Counted from the stretch's first letter, positions 42,887-55,085 are shown. The stretch is DNA of 64,000 bases from Clostridium tunisiense TJ (GCF_000300195.1 NZ_AMQH01000005.1:186001-250000); one strand, 5' to 3'. Notes: generated by a model from the sequence alone, not told the origin. Numbers and translations: made by a program.

Positions 42887-42965
42887 CGTACTATTTAGGG
42901 CTCTATGTGCTATGCAACACCCTTTTTTTATATCAAACTTTAAAATTATAAAAACTTAACAAAAA

Positions 42966-44180
42966 TTATAGGTTTGTTTTTTCCGCTTTATGGATTTCAT
43001 AAGCCTTGTCTTTAGGAAGCTTAGTTGAAACTATAAAAGCAATAAGAATAAAAGATATAATTAATCCTACAACTCCAATCCATCCATAATTAGTCCAGAA
43101 AGTACCTGCAGAAGTACCACCTACACTTGATCCTATATAGTAAAAGAAAAGATAAAGAGAAGAAGCTTGTGCTTTATCGTGACTTGCAAGATGACCTACC
43201 CAGCTGCTAGCAATAGAATGGCCACCAAAGAAGCCAAAGGTTAGCAGAGCTATACCTAGAATTTTTAAGGCTATATTTATGCTTAAAGTTATTCCTATTC
43301 CAGTAAGCATTATTAAAAAAGCTATTCTTAATACCTTTTGCTTTCCATAGTTATCTGCAAGATGTCCCATCCAAGTTGAGCTAAAGGTTCCACAAAGATA
43401 AAGTACAAAAATAAAGCTTACTAAGGTAGGGCTTAGAGAGTAGGGGGGAGCAATTAACTGAAACCCTATGTAATTATATAAAGATACTAAGCAGCCTAGT
43501 AATAAGAAGCCAGTGATAAAAAGGCAGAGCAAGTTAGAATTCTTTAAATGATTCACCATGGATTTAGTCAATTTCTTCATGTTCAAAGTTCTTGGAGTAA
43601 AGTGTTTTGAAGGTGGAAGTTGAACATAGAACAATACACTAGAGATTAGACTTAATGCACCTATACTACAAAGGGCGATACGCCAATTGAATAAATCAGT
43701 AAAAATCCCTATGGTTATACGTCCAAACATACCTCCTAGAGAATTACCACTAATGAACATTCCCATGGCAATGCCAAGACTTTTCTCTTCAATTTCTTCT
43801 CCTAAATAAGCCATGGCAATTGCAGATAATCCAGATAAAACAAAGCCTTGGAGTATACGCAAGACAATAAGGTAATGAAAACTTGGAACAAAAGCCGTAA
43901 GCATGGCAAGGATCGAAGCTGAAAACATGGAAAAGGTCATTACTGATTTTCTTCCCAAGGCTTCAGACAAAGAACCTACTATAAGTAGACTTATTGCCAA
44001 TGAAATTGTGGTAACAGAGAGTGACAGGCTAGCTGTTGTGGGGGAAATATTAAATTCTTTAGAAAGGTATGGAAGTATGGGTTGGGTACTATATAAAACT
44101 GCAAAGGTACAGAAACCACCAGCAAATAATGCTGCATTTGCCTTTCTAAATTCTTTTGAGCCTTTTTCAATATAATTCAT
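42966..44180 (-). CDS. MFS transporter, YnfM/arabinose-efflux-like
   Basis: A 404-residue, 12-helix major facilitator protein. FAVLYSTQPILPYLSKEFNI is the start typical of the YnfM/CynX-like drug:H+ antiporters. GSLSEALGRKSVMTFSM is the loop 2-3 motif, and helix 4 has GLSAIAMAYLGEEIEEKSLG. The tail ends TKLPKDKAYEIHKAEKTNL. It is divergent from the second corrinoid gene pair with a 474-bp gap. Whether it has to do with methyl-compound uptake or drug efflux cannot be told. Confidence 0.85.
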   Translation of the reverse strand: MNYIEKGSKEFRKANAALFAGGFCTFAVLYSTQPILPYLSKEFNISPTTASLSLSVTTISLAISLLIVGSLSEALGRKSVMTFSMFSASILAMLTAFVPSFHYLIVLRILQGFVLSGLSAIAMAYLGEEIEEKSLGIAMGMFISGNSLGGMFGRITIGIFTDLFNWRIALCSIGALSLISSVLFYVQLPPSKHFTPRTLNMKKLTKSMVNHLKNSNLLCLFITGFLLLGCLVSLYNYIGFQLIAPPYSLSPTLVSFIFVLYLCGTFSSTWMGHLADNYGKQKVLRIAFLIMLTGIGITLSINIALKILGIALLTFGFFGGHSIASSWVGHLASHDKAQASSLYLFFYYIGSSVGGTSAGTFWTNYGWIGVVGLIISFILIAFIVSTKLPKDKAYEIHKAEKTNL

Positions 44181-44654
44181 ATTTTTTTCACCTCTAGTTT
44201 TAAGTATAGGGATAAAAAGTGAAAACTTAATTTGTGTAAAAAGTTATCTTTACATTACTAAGGCTTTTAAGATAAATAAAACTAATTTTCACCTTTATAA
44301 ACTCATAATAAATTCATTTATAGCTATTATAATTTATAGGGAATGAAAACTGAGACTTAACTAAAACATGGTTTTCACCGTGTTTTAACAAATTCTTGGT
44401 AAAATCCATCTTTATACTAAACTTATATATTCTTTAAGTCAAATGGCATATAGATGTAACTATCAGTATATTTAGTGATAATTTACCATGTAGTTTAATC
44501 TAGTGACTTTCACACAAAAAGCTGAAAGATTACTATTTATTATGTCTATGGGAAGTGAGGTAAGTATTTGAATTTATTATACATAGCTAATTTTATACTA
44601 TGTAAATTTATAGTGCTATATAATGGACATGATGATTTTAATATGGAGGTTGCT
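44181..44654. promoter_or_regulatory. Divergent intergenic region with a hairpin
   Basis: These 474 bp between divergent genes include a hairpin AAAACATGG/CCGTGTTTT (44363-44386, one G-T pair). There is no cobalamin riboswitch signature and no credible frame beyond in-frame upstream extension of the next gene, which lacks a ribosome site. Confidence 0.4.
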
Positions 44655-45299
44655 ATGAATAAGCAGGAAATATTTATTACTATAAAAAACAGTTTGGTAG
44701 AAATGGAAGAGGAGAAGGTAGTTGAGCTTTGTGAAGAAACCTTAAAGCAAGACATACCAGCCTATGAAACCATAACAGAGGCATTAATACCTGGAATGGA
44801 TGAGGTAAGCAAGCTTTTTGAGGAAGAAGAATATTTTCTTCCAGAGGTTTTGATTTGTGCAGATGCTATGAATGCAGGTTTAGAGGTAGTAAAGCCTTAC
44901 TTAGATAAAAATAGTATAGAAAAGCCCATTAAAGTTGTCCTTGGCGTGGTTGAAGGGGATACCCACGATATTGGAAAGACCTTAGTAAAGATAATGATGG
45001 AATCAGGTGGAATAGAGGTATACGACCTTGGAAGAGATGTACCGCTTAATCAATTTATTGAGAAAGCTGAAGAAGTTGGTGCAGATTTTATTGGCATGTC
45101 AACTTTAATGACCACTACCATGGGAGGTATGGAAATTGTAATTAATAAGTTGAAGGAGAAAAATATTAGAGACAAATACAAAGTGTTAATTGGTGGAGGT
45201 CCCATATCTCAAAACTATGCTAATAGAATTGGTGCAGATTTATACACAAAGGATGCCAATGAAGCTGTTAGAAAAATAAAAGAAATCATGAGTAATTAA
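44655..45299 (+). CDS. Second corrinoid methyl-carrier protein
   Basis: A 214-residue corrinoid protein with the same two-domain layout as the one at 29406. The helical cap has VEMEEEKVVELCEETLKQ and EEEYFLPEVLICADAMNAGL. The B12 domain has GVVEGDTHDIGKTLVKIM with the cobalt-ligating His of DxHDxG, then STLMTTTMGGM and IGGGPISQNYANRIGADLY. ATG 44655 is 5 nt after GGAGG. The methyltransferase gene follows by 52 bp. No activase is nearby, so the one at 31168 probably serves both carriers. Confidence 0.92.
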   Translation: MNKQEIFITIKNSLVEMEEEKVVELCEETLKQDIPAYETITEALIPGMDEVSKLFEEEEYFLPEVLICADAMNAGLEVVKPYLDKNSIEKPIKVVLGVVEGDTHDIGKTLVKIMMESGGIEVYDLGRDVPLNQFIEKAEEVGADFIGMSTLMTTTMGGMEIVINKLKEKNIRDKYKVLIGGGPISQNYANRIGADLYTKDANEAVRKIKEIMSN

Positions 45300-45351
45300 A
45301 AACATGAATAAAGAGAATCTAAATTATTAAGTTGTAAAGGAGAGAGTCCTA

Positions 45352-46404
<1,053 letters not shown>

Positions 46405-46451
46405 AAAATTGATATAGAAATATTTAACGCTGATACATCAAGAAAGAATAA

Positions 46452-46500
46452 AAGAGAAAGTTAAGTAAGGTGTTCACTCTTACTTAACCTTCTCTTTTTC
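46452..46500 (+). terminator. Terminator of the second corrinoid pair
   Basis: A long stem with arms AAGAGAAAGTTAAGTAAG and CTTACTTAACCTTCTCTT (small bulge) ends in a T-run. Confidence 0.8.
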
Positions 46501-46579
46501 TTTGCAATTAATTTTATTCAATATAAAATTAATTGATTTTGGATAGCCTAAGTAAGTAGAGTAATTTAGTAATTTAGTA

Positions 46580-47602
46580 ATGATTAAGGAGAATTTGTAC
46601 AATATAATGAAACAGAATAAATTTATGTGGCTAAAAAAGATTAATTCACCAATGATATTTCAAGGGGATATTAAAAGAAAAAATTATTTTGAAGGTTGGT
46701 ACTATAGACAGGTTTCAAAAGATAGAAAAAAGGTAGCATGTTTTATACCAGGAATTAGCCTAACAGCTGAGGAGGCTCACAGTTTTGTTCAATATATTTA
46801 TGTGTATGAAAGTGCCACGGGTAAAAAACAAGTAAAAACAGGTTACGTAAAATATCCAATAGAAGCCTTTAAATATCGGGACATTCCTTTCAAAGTAGAA
46901 ATAGGAAATAATGTTTTCACAGAAGAAAAAATTGAGGTAAATTTAGTTCACAAGGATGCAATTATAATGGGAAATCTTAATTTAGGAACCTTTATGCCTA
47001 TTAAGAAGTCCACTTTAATGCCAAATATAATGGGATACTTTGCTTACATTCCTAATATGGAGTGCAACCATGGAGTTATTAGCATGAACCATAGAGTATG
47101 TGGAAAGCTTAGAATTAATAATGAGGAAATAGATTTTAATAATGGAAAAGGTTACTTAGAAAAAGATTGGGGAACTTCTTTTCCTAAAGAGTATATATGG
47201 ATACAGTGTAACAATTTCAGCAATGAGAGCGTAAGTTTATTTTGCTCCATAGCACACATTCCATTTTTAAAGGGAAGTTTTACAGGATTTATATGTAATT
47301 TAGTAGTTGTGGACTCAGAATATAGATTTGCTACTTACAATAACAGTAATGCAATAATTAAAAATGTAAGTAACAATAGGGTGACAATATCATTAGAAAA
47401 TCATAAGGCTAAACTAGAAATTCAGGCAATAATTAAAGATTCAGGTGAACTTATTGCTCCTAAGCTAGGAAAAATGGGAGAAAAAATCAAAGAAGAATCA
47501 GCTGGACAGGTAAAAATAAAACTATATGATAAGGTGAATAAAAGCAGCTTGGAGGAACAAGGGTACATGGCAGGTATTGAAATTGTAGGGTATGAGAGCT
47601 AA
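46580..47602 (+). CDS. Tocopherol-cyclase-family beta-barrel-like protein
   Basis: A protein of about 340 residues matching the Tocopherol_cycl family. KNYFEGWYYRQVSKDRKKVA (near residue 34), ACFIPGISLTAEEAHSFVQY, and GKGYLEKDWGTSFPKEYIWI (near 195) followed by QCNNFSNESVSLFCS are the conserved blocks. In plants the family closes the chromanol ring of vitamin E. In anaerobes no tocopherol pathway exists, so the bacterial role is unknown; a lipid- or isoprenoid-binding function is possible. The start is uncertain: ATG 46580 has no ribosome site, and ATG 46607 lies 15 nt after AAGGAG. It is monocistronic. Confidence 0.75.
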   Translation: MIKENLYNIMKQNKFMWLKKINSPMIFQGDIKRKNYFEGWYYRQVSKDRKKVACFIPGISLTAEEAHSFVQYIYVYESATGKKQVKTGYVKYPIEAFKYRDIPFKVEIGNNVFTEEKIEVNLVHKDAIIMGNLNLGTFMPIKKSTLMPNIMGYFAYIPNMECNHGVISMNHRVCGKLRINNEEIDFNNGKGYLEKDWGTSFPKEYIWIQCNNFSNESVSLFCSIAHIPFLKGSFTGFICNLVVVDSEYRFATYNNSNAIIKNVSNNRVTISLENHKAKLEIQAIIKDSGELIAPKLGKMGEKIKEESAGQVKIKLYDKVNKSSLEEQGYMAGIEIVGYES

Positions 47603-47895
47603 GACAGTAGTATAGAAAGGTTAAGTTTTGGATTTAGGTTAAAACCATAAAACTGATAGATTTCCTATTAGTTTTTATGGTTACAAATTAATAAAATGTT
47701 GAATGATGTCAAAAAAGATTGAAATATAGAAAATAAACAAAAAAATATATTATAATACAATTAAAGCATGTTAAGTTTTATACTTTTTTTACGAGAATTA
47801 AATCTAATTAATAATATTTCAAAACAATAAAAGTTCATGGCTTTAGAAGACATGTGAGAGTAAGTGAAAAAAAGTGTTGTATAGAGGGTGTTTAA
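47603..47895. other. Intergenic region with hairpin
   Basis: A hairpin AACCATAAAA...TTTTTATGGTT (about 47642-47680) follows the tocopherol-cyclase-family gene and probably terminates it. The remaining AT-rich sequence should carry the promoter for the next gene. Confidence 0.5.
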
Positions 47896-50367
47896 ATGAA
47901 TGTAAGAAACAAAGTAATATTAATATTAATTACCACTACAGTTTTTATTGTTTTATTTAGTAGATTTTCACTGAAGGGGTTTTTTTCAAATTATCTTGAA
48001 AAGCAGGAGGAAATTCAAGTTAACTCAATAAGATGGAATATAGAGGCTTTTCTAAAAGAAAAAATGGACAAGTATAGCGGTGTCCTAAATGACTGGGCAC
48101 ATTGGGATGATACTTATGAATATATAGGAAATAAATACCCAACTTTTACTGAAGAAAATTTAAATGATGATACTTTTATAAATCTTGAAGTTAACTTTGT
48201 TATTATTGCTGAAAAGAATGATTTAATTAAAAGCAAACAATATTATAATTTAAAAAATAAAGCTTTTGAGGAGTTTCCAATTAATATTGATAAAGAAATA
48301 GGTGGAATTTTAAAAATGTGTAAAACTAAGGATGATACTTCAGCCGTTATGAAACTAGGAGATGAATTTTATTTCATTACTAGTTCAGAAATCACTGATT
48401 CTATGAAGACTAAAGAGTCAGTGGGGAGGATGGTTTTCGGAAGACTAATCGACGAGGAAATGGTTAAAACCTTAGAAAAAATAGCAGATAGTAAAATTTC
48501 CTTTTCCACAATAGAAATAGATGATGAGTACTTAGTAAAGGAAAAAATTAAAGAGAATAGTGATAATCAATTGTTAACATTAATTGAATCACAAAAATAT
48601 AGGAATACCATGGATATGAAATTTATGCTACAAAATGACTTTCATGGAAATTATCCTGTTATAATTAAATTAAATATGAATAGAACTTTATTTTCAGGAG
48701 GCATGAAACAAATACATAAATTTATATTAAGTTATATAGAAGTTATGTTACTGATTTCAGGAATAGTTTTTAGTCTTCTTGGAAGATATATATCTATGCC
48801 TTTTACAAAGCTAATTGATGAGGTTAAAGTTATAGAACTTGGTAAAGGTGAAGTTAAAAAGCTAAAAGTTTCTGGCAAGGATGAATTTGCTTTTTTGAGA
48901 AGTTCAATAAATAACATGTTAAGCAGAATAGAAGTTGAACAATATAAGGTAAGGGAAAATAGAGAGAAGCTGTATGCTACCCTGACTTCTGTAGGGGATG
49001 GTGTCATAGCTGTTGATAAAAACAGGAATGTAACCTTTATAAATCCAGTGGCAGAGGAACTTACAGGGTGGTGTAATGAGGAAGCAATGGGACATAACCT
49101 AGAAACCATTTTTAAGGTTATTTATGGAAACACAAGAGAGACAGTAAAAATCCCTTCACAGGAAAGTACGGAAGAGGAGCGTGCTACTGACTTAGATAAT
49201 AATAAAATTTTAATTTCTAAGGATGGTTATGAGAGAGTTATTGAAAATACCCTATCACCTATTAAGGATAAGTCAGGAAGTACCATAGGAATGGTGCTAG
49301 TTTTTAGAGATTGTAGTGAAAAAAATGAAAAGAGAAAGGAAATTGAATTTTTAAGTTACCATGATCAATTAACAGGTTTGTATAATAGAAGATATTTTGA
49401 AAAAGAGCTAAAAGTATTGAATAGCAAGGAAACCTTGCCATTATCAATTGTTTTTGCTGATGTGAATGGATTAAAAACTATAAATGATGCTTTTGGTCAT
49501 AGATATGGTGATATGCTTCTTCAACAGGTTGCAGAAGTACTTAAAAAGGAATTTAGGCAAGGGGATACTATATGTAGAACAGGGGGAGATGAATTTATTA
49601 TCTTGCTTCCCAAAGCAGAAAAAGCATTATCACAAAAATTAATAAATCAGGCTAAAGAGAAGCTTGAGGAAAAAGCCATAATGAATATCATTATCACCGC
49701 TTCTTTTGGTTGCGATACAAAGATGCATGAAAATGAAGATATATGGAAAGTTGTAAAAAATGCAGAGGATCTCATGTATCAGAGAAAGATTTTCTACAGT
49801 TCCAGCAGACGTAGTGAGGTTATAAAATCTATTCTTAATACACTTTACTTAAAAACCCCAAGGGAGGATGCTCACTCTAAAAGAGTTAGTGTAATATGTG
49901 AGGCTATGGGAAAAGCTTATAATTTGACAGATGATGAAATAAAAGAACTAAGACTGGCGGGGGAGCTTCATGATATAGGTAAAATTGCAGTGGATGAGGT
50001 TATCTTAGACAAGCCCGACAAGCTAGCTCAAGAGGAATGGGAGCAAATAAGAAGACATCCTGAAACCGGGTATAGACTTCTTGCTACCTCAAGTAGGTAT
50101 TATGATATTGCTGAGTATGTTCTTGCTCACCATGAAAAATGGGATGGTACAGGTTATCCAAGGGGATTAAGAGGAGAAGAAATTCCCTGGAAGGCAAGAA
50201 TAATTAGTATTGCAGATTCCTTTGATGCAATGACCTGTGAAAGACCTTATAGAAAGTCTTTAACCGAAGAAGAAGCTGTTATAGAAATTAAAAACAGTGC
50301 TGGAAAGCAATTTGATCCAGAAATTGCAAGAGTCTTTGTGGAAAAGGTTTTAGGTAGTACTTGGTAA
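47896..50367 (+). CDS. CHASE4-HAMP-PAS-GGDEF-HD-GYP cyclic-di-GMP protein
   Basis: An 823-residue membrane sensor with both synthesis and breakdown domains for cyclic-di-GMP. N-terminal helix VILILITTTVFIVLFSRFSL is followed by an external CHASE4 domain whose hallmark WAHWDDTYEYIGN is near residue 67. Then come a second helix (near 275-297), HAMP, and PAS (from about 355, TSVGDGVIAVDKNRNVTFIN). GGDEF has RTGGDEFIILLP near 563. HD-GYP has the HD at LHDIGKIAVDEVIL near 690 and HHEKWDGTGYPRGLRGEEIP. Both active sites look intact, so the balance of activities must be regulated by the CHASE4 or PAS input. It is a single gene. Confidence 0.93.
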   Translation: MNVRNKVILILITTTVFIVLFSRFSLKGFFSNYLEKQEEIQVNSIRWNIEAFLKEKMDKYSGVLNDWAHWDDTYEYIGNKYPTFTEENLNDDTFINLEVNFVIIAEKNDLIKSKQYYNLKNKAFEEFPINIDKEIGGILKMCKTKDDTSAVMKLGDEFYFITSSEITDSMKTKESVGRMVFGRLIDEEMVKTLEKIADSKISFSTIEIDDEYLVKEKIKENSDNQLLTLIESQKYRNTMDMKFMLQNDFHGNYPVIIKLNMNRTLFSGGMKQIHKFILSYIEVMLLISGIVFSLLGRYISMPFTKLIDEVKVIELGKGEVKKLKVSGKDEFAFLRSSINNMLSRIEVEQYKVRENREKLYATLTSVGDGVIAVDKNRNVTFINPVAEELTGWCNEEAMGHNLETIFKVIYGNTRETVKIPSQESTEEERATDLDNNKILISKDGYERVIENTLSPIKDKSGSTIGMVLVFRDCSEKNEKRKEIEFLSYHDQLTGLYNRRYFEKELKVLNSKETLPLSIVFADVNGLKTINDAFGHRYGDMLLQQVAEVLKKEFRQGDTICRTGGDEFIILLPKAEKALSQKLINQAKEKLEEKAIMNIIITASFGCDTKMHENEDIWKVVKNAEDLMYQRKIFYSSSRRSEVIKSILNTLYLKTPREDAHSKRVSVICEAMGKAYNLTDDEIKELRLAGELHDIGKIAVDEVILDKPDKLAQEEWEQIRRHPETGYRLLATSSRYYDIAEYVLAHHEKWDGTGYPRGLRGEEIPWKARIISIADSFDAMTCERPYRKSLTEEEAVIEIKNSAGKQFDPEIARVFVEKVLGSTW

Positions 50368-50505
50368 CTCTTTTTTATATCATGTTAGCATAGGATTTAA
50401 TGAATTTTTTTATGAAAGGTTCTTTTTTAGAGAGAAATTAATATAAATATATAAATAGAAAGTTTTCAAAGTTGTAACAAATTTAAAAGAAAATTCAAAA
50501 TTCTA

Positions 50506-50534
50506 TTGAAAAAGGTGAAAATACTATATATAAT
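50506..50534 (+). promoter_or_regulatory. glpKF promoter
   Basis: TTGAAA (50506-50511), a 17-bp spacer and consensus TATAAT (50529-50534) lie upstream of the leader terminator. Confidence 0.75.
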
Positions 50535-50552
50535 TAATTTAAGATGTAAATT

Positions 50553-50616
50553 GGCTGAGAAAAGAGAGCCGTATTAAAGCAGGAGAATCATATCTCTGTT
50601 TTAATGCGGCTTTTTA
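50553..50616 (+). promoter_or_regulatory. GlpP-responsive antiterminator/terminator leader of glpKF
   Basis: The box GGCTGAGAAAAGAGAGCC (50553-50570) can fold on itself (GGCT/AGCC). Its AGCC end is also the base of a terminator with arms starting AGCCGTATTAAAGCAG and ending TTTTAATGCGGCT, followed by a T-run (50567-50616). The two structures are mutually exclusive. The same box occurs at 53369-53386. Known GlpP systems antiterminate glp leaders with glycerol-3-phosphate, and glpP lies at 56746. Confidence 0.75.
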
Positions 50617-50622
50617 TTCTAA

Positions 50623-50672
50623 TTTAGTATACTTTTCTAAAATATAGAATTATTTTAGAAAAATATACTAAA
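50623..50672. repeat. Long inverted repeat in the glpK leader
   Basis: Two 22-nt arms (50623-50644 and 50651-50672, 21 of 22 matching) beginning TTTAGTATA surround a 6-nt loop. It lies after the leader terminator and has no T-run. It could be a transcript-stabilising hairpin or an operator. Confidence 0.6.
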
Positions 50673-50806
50673 TACATCAGAAACCACATATTATTTTTAT
50701 TATAATTTACTATAGGGTGAATGAAACTTTTACATTTAAAGAAATTAAATCACTACATAATCACTTCTATTTATGACTATTCATAAATGGAATATATATA
50801 TTATAA

Positions 50807-52315
<1,509 letters not shown>

Positions 52316-52338
52316 TAATTTGAGGGGATGGGGTTTAT

Positions 52339-53043
52339 ATGTCACATTTTTTAGCTGAAATTATAGGTACAATGATACTGATTATACTTGGGGATGGAGT
52401 TGTAGCAAACGTAGTTCTTAAGAAAACTAAAGGTGAAAACTCAGGGTGGATAGTTATTACAGCAGGTTGGGCTTTTGCAGTAATGATTCCTGCATTCATA
52501 TTTGGGGGGATAAGTGGTGCTCACTTTAATCCTGCATTAACACTTGGTCTTGCAGCCATTGGAAAGTTTGCTTGGGCAGAAGTTCCAATTTATATAGCTG
52601 GTCAATTTATAGGTGCATTTTTAGGAGCAGTTGTAGTATGGCTTCATTATCTACCACATTGGGCAGCTACTGAAGATAAGGGGGCAAAATTAGCAGTATT
52701 CTCAACTGGACCTGCAATAAGAAATACCTTTGCAAACTGTATGGCAGAATTCATAGGAACCTTTATTCTTGTATTTGGAATTTTAGGTTTAGGTGAAGTT
52801 AGTTTAGCACCTGGAATAGGAACTTTAGCAGTAGGTTTCTTGATTTGGGTAATTGGACTTTCACTTGGAGGAACTACAGGTTATGCTATTAACCCTGCAA
52901 GAGATTTAGGACCACGTATTGCTCATGCTGTTTTACCAATAGCAGGTAAAGGTGACTCTGACTGGGGATATGCTTGGATTCCAGTTGTGGCTCCAATACT
53001 AGGTGCTATAGTTGCAGCCTTGACTTTTGCAGCAATATTCTAG
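52339..53043 (+). CDS. glpF: Glycerol uptake facilitator (aquaglyceroporin)
   Basis: A 234-residue MIP-family channel with six membrane helices and two NPA half-helices: SGAHFNPALTLGL (near residue 66) and GYAINPARDLGPR (near 184). The Asp after the second NPAR marks the glycerol-conducting type. Passive glycerol entry is pulled by the kinase encoded just upstream. It ends the glpKF operon before a strong hairpin at 53112. Confidence 0.97.
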   Translation: MSHFLAEIIGTMILIILGDGVVANVVLKKTKGENSGWIVITAGWAFAVMIPAFIFGGISGAHFNPALTLGLAAIGKFAWAEVPIYIAGQFIGAFLGAVVVWLHYLPHWAATEDKGAKLAVFSTGPAIRNTFANCMAEFIGTFILVFGILGLGEVSLAPGIGTLAVGFLIWVIGLSLGGTTGYAINPARDLGPRIAHAVLPIAGKGDSDWGYAWIPVVAPILGAIVAALTFAAIF

Positions 53044-53111
53044 GAAGAATATATAGGAGAAGTTATACAGGAGTTACACTGCCTCACTTAAGGCATTAGG
53101 CAAAGAATAGA

Positions 53112-53153
53112 ACAAATTATCAACCTATAGCCTATAGGTTGATAATTTGTTTA
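53112..53153. terminator. Terminator of glpKF
   Basis: Perfect 19-bp arms (starting ACAAATTATC, ending GATAATTTGT) with a single-base centre at 53131 are followed by TTT. Confidence 0.75.
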
Positions 53154-53333
53154 TGAGCTTATATATGAACTGAAACAATTCATATTATAGTTAGTAAGAG
53201 TTTTCACTTGCTTAAATAGTATCCTCTATTGGGTTTCATAAGAGGTTTAAGAGGAAAGAAAATAAAGCTCTTAGTATAAATCCATTAATAAATTTAAATC
53301 TTTAAACTCATAGATTTTCCTAGGGATTTATGA

Positions 53334-53440
53334 TATAATTAGAATATAATTTAATAAAAACATTAACAGGCAGAGATATGAGAGCCATGATGTTAAGAAA
53401 GCTTATTCAGTAAGCTTCTTTCTTCATGGCTCTTTTTTTA
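53334..53440 (+). promoter_or_regulatory. Promoter and GlpP-responsive leader of the glycerol-3-phosphate dehydrogenase operon
   Basis: An extended -10 (TGATATAAT, 53334-53339) precedes the box GGCAGAGATATGAGAGCC (53369-53386), matching 15 of 18 positions of the glpKF box. A terminator with arms from AGAGCCATGATG to CATGGCTCT, with inner stem AAGCTTA/TAAGCTT, and a T-run (53381-53440) overlaps the box's end. The arrangement is the same as at 50553, so both operons should answer to GlpP. Confidence 0.75.
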
Positions 53441-53525
53441 TAAATATTTTTGCTTTAACAAAAATGAAGATGTAAGAATAAGTAAATATATAAAGAAAAT
53501 TTAAAGTAATGGATGGAGGGGCAAT

Positions 53526-54959
53526 ATGTTTGATGTAACAATTATTGGTGCTGGAGTTATTGGATGTGCAATTGCTAGGGAGTTATCAAGATACAAATTA
53601 AACACATGCGTGGTAGAGAAGAGTGCTGATGTAGCATCAAGTACTTCAAAGGCTAACAGTGGTATAGTTCATGCAGGGCACGATGCAAAGCCAGGAACTT
53701 TAAAAAGCAAGCTAAATATAAAAGGGAATCCAATGTTCGATGAACTATCTAAGGAATTGGATTTTCCTTTTATAAGAAATGGTTCTATGGTTTTATGTTT
53801 TGATGAAAAGGATATAAGGGAGCTTGTTGAAATAAAAGAAAGAGGACACAAGAACGGAGTAGAGGATATTAGATTATTAACGGGAGAAGAGGTAAGAAAT
53901 TTAGAGCCTAATGTGTCACAAGGGGTAGCGGCAGCATTGTATATACCAAGTGGAGGAATTGTATGTCCTTATGAAATGACTGTGGCCTTAGCAGAAAATG
54001 CTTACCATAATGGAGTAGAATTTAGATTTGAAACAGAGGTTAAAAAGGTTATAAAAAATAAGGATTCCTTCCTAATTAAAACTAATTTTGAAGATATAGA
54101 AACAAAAGTGGTAATAAATGCAGCAGGTTTGTTTGCAGATGATATAAATAATATGGTTAGCTCTAGGAAGATAACTATTGTTCCTAGAAAGGGAGAATAC
54201 TGCTTATTAGATAAGGCTGTAGGAGAATTAGTTAAGAGCACCTTGTTCCAGCTTCCTACTAAAATGGGGAAGGGGGTATTAGTAACCCCAACAGCAGATG
54301 GAAATCTTTTAATAGGACCTAATGCTATTGATTTAGAGGATAAAAACGATGTAACAACAACTCAGCAAGGTATGGAGGATATTATTTTAAGGGCAGGATT
54401 AACCTTAGATAGAGTTCCTACAAATCAGATAATCACGTCTTTTGCAGGACTTAGAGCACATAGCATTGAGGATGATTTCATAATTGGTGAAGCAGAAGAT
54501 GTTAAAAACTTTATAAATGTGGCAGGAATAGAATCACCTGGGTTAACTAGTGCACCAGCAATAGGAAAAATGGTAGAGGAAATAGTTATAAATATATTAA
54601 ATCCAGAGAAAAATGAAAACTTTAATCCTATAAGAAAAGGAATTCCTAAATTTAGAGAAATGAGCAATGAAGAGAGAAATAAACTAATAGCTGAGAATCC
54701 TTCTTATGGAAAGATCGTTTGTAGATGTGAAACTGTTACAGAAGGTGAAATAATTGATGCTATAAAAAGACCTCTTGGGGCAAGAACCTTGGATGGGATA
54801 AAGAGAAGAACAAGAGCCGGTATGGGAAGATGCCAATCAGGATTTTGCAGCACAAGAATTGTAGAAATCTTAGCTAAGGAGCTAAAGGTAGATCCAACTA
54901 GTATAACTAAGTTTGGTGGAAGTTCAAGAATACTAATAGGAAAAAACAAAGAGGTTTAG
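53526..54959 (+). CDS. Anaerobic glycerol-3-phosphate dehydrogenase, GlpA-like
   Basis: This 477-residue FAD enzyme oxidises glycerol-3-phosphate to dihydroxyacetone phosphate. FDVTIIGAGVIGCAIARELS is the FAD-binding start; ASSTSKANSGIVHAGHDAKP is the DAO/GlpA substrate region. GKIVCRCETVTEGEIIDAIK ... GMGRCQSGFC near the C-terminus is a BFD-like [2Fe-2S]-binding domain, with four Cys as CxC and CxxxxC. It starts at ATG 53526 after GGAGGGG and precedes two redox partners. Together they replace the GlpABC complex of enteric bacteria, a clostridial arrangement. Confidence 0.88.
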   Translation: MFDVTIIGAGVIGCAIARELSRYKLNTCVVEKSADVASSTSKANSGIVHAGHDAKPGTLKSKLNIKGNPMFDELSKELDFPFIRNGSMVLCFDEKDIRELVEIKERGHKNGVEDIRLLTGEEVRNLEPNVSQGVAAALYIPSGGIVCPYEMTVALAENAYHNGVEFRFETEVKKVIKNKDSFLIKTNFEDIETKVVINAAGLFADDINNMVSSRKITIVPRKGEYCLLDKAVGELVKSTLFQLPTKMGKGVLVTPTADGNLLIGPNAIDLEDKNDVTTTQQGMEDIILRAGLTLDRVPTNQIITSFAGLRAHSIEDDFIIGEAEDVKNFINVAGIESPGLTSAPAIGKMVEEIVINILNPEKNENFNPIRKGIPKFREMSNEERNKLIAENPSYGKIVCRCETVTEGEIIDAIKRPLGARTLDGIKRRTRAGMGRCQSGFCSTRIVEILAKELKVDPTSITKFGGSSRILIGKNKEV

Positions 54960-55085
54960 TTTCTGTTATAAGCTTTAAGGAAGAAAATTTCTATGTTAAT
55001 CATGGAAAAGCCATAAGAGAAGCAAGATTTATATATTAGGGTTAGATGTTAGTTAGGTTTCATATAGATAGGGGAGGTTTATTTT

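Noticed and set aside
42966..44180. MFS gene as part of the corrinoid methyltransferase locus
   Set aside because: It is divergent with a 474-bp gap and its family is drug-efflux-like, so functional linkage is not supported.
48732..49109. Minus-strand frame inside the CHASE4 protein gene
   Set aside because: Antisense shadow with Ser/Leu-rich low-complexity sequence and no ribosome site.
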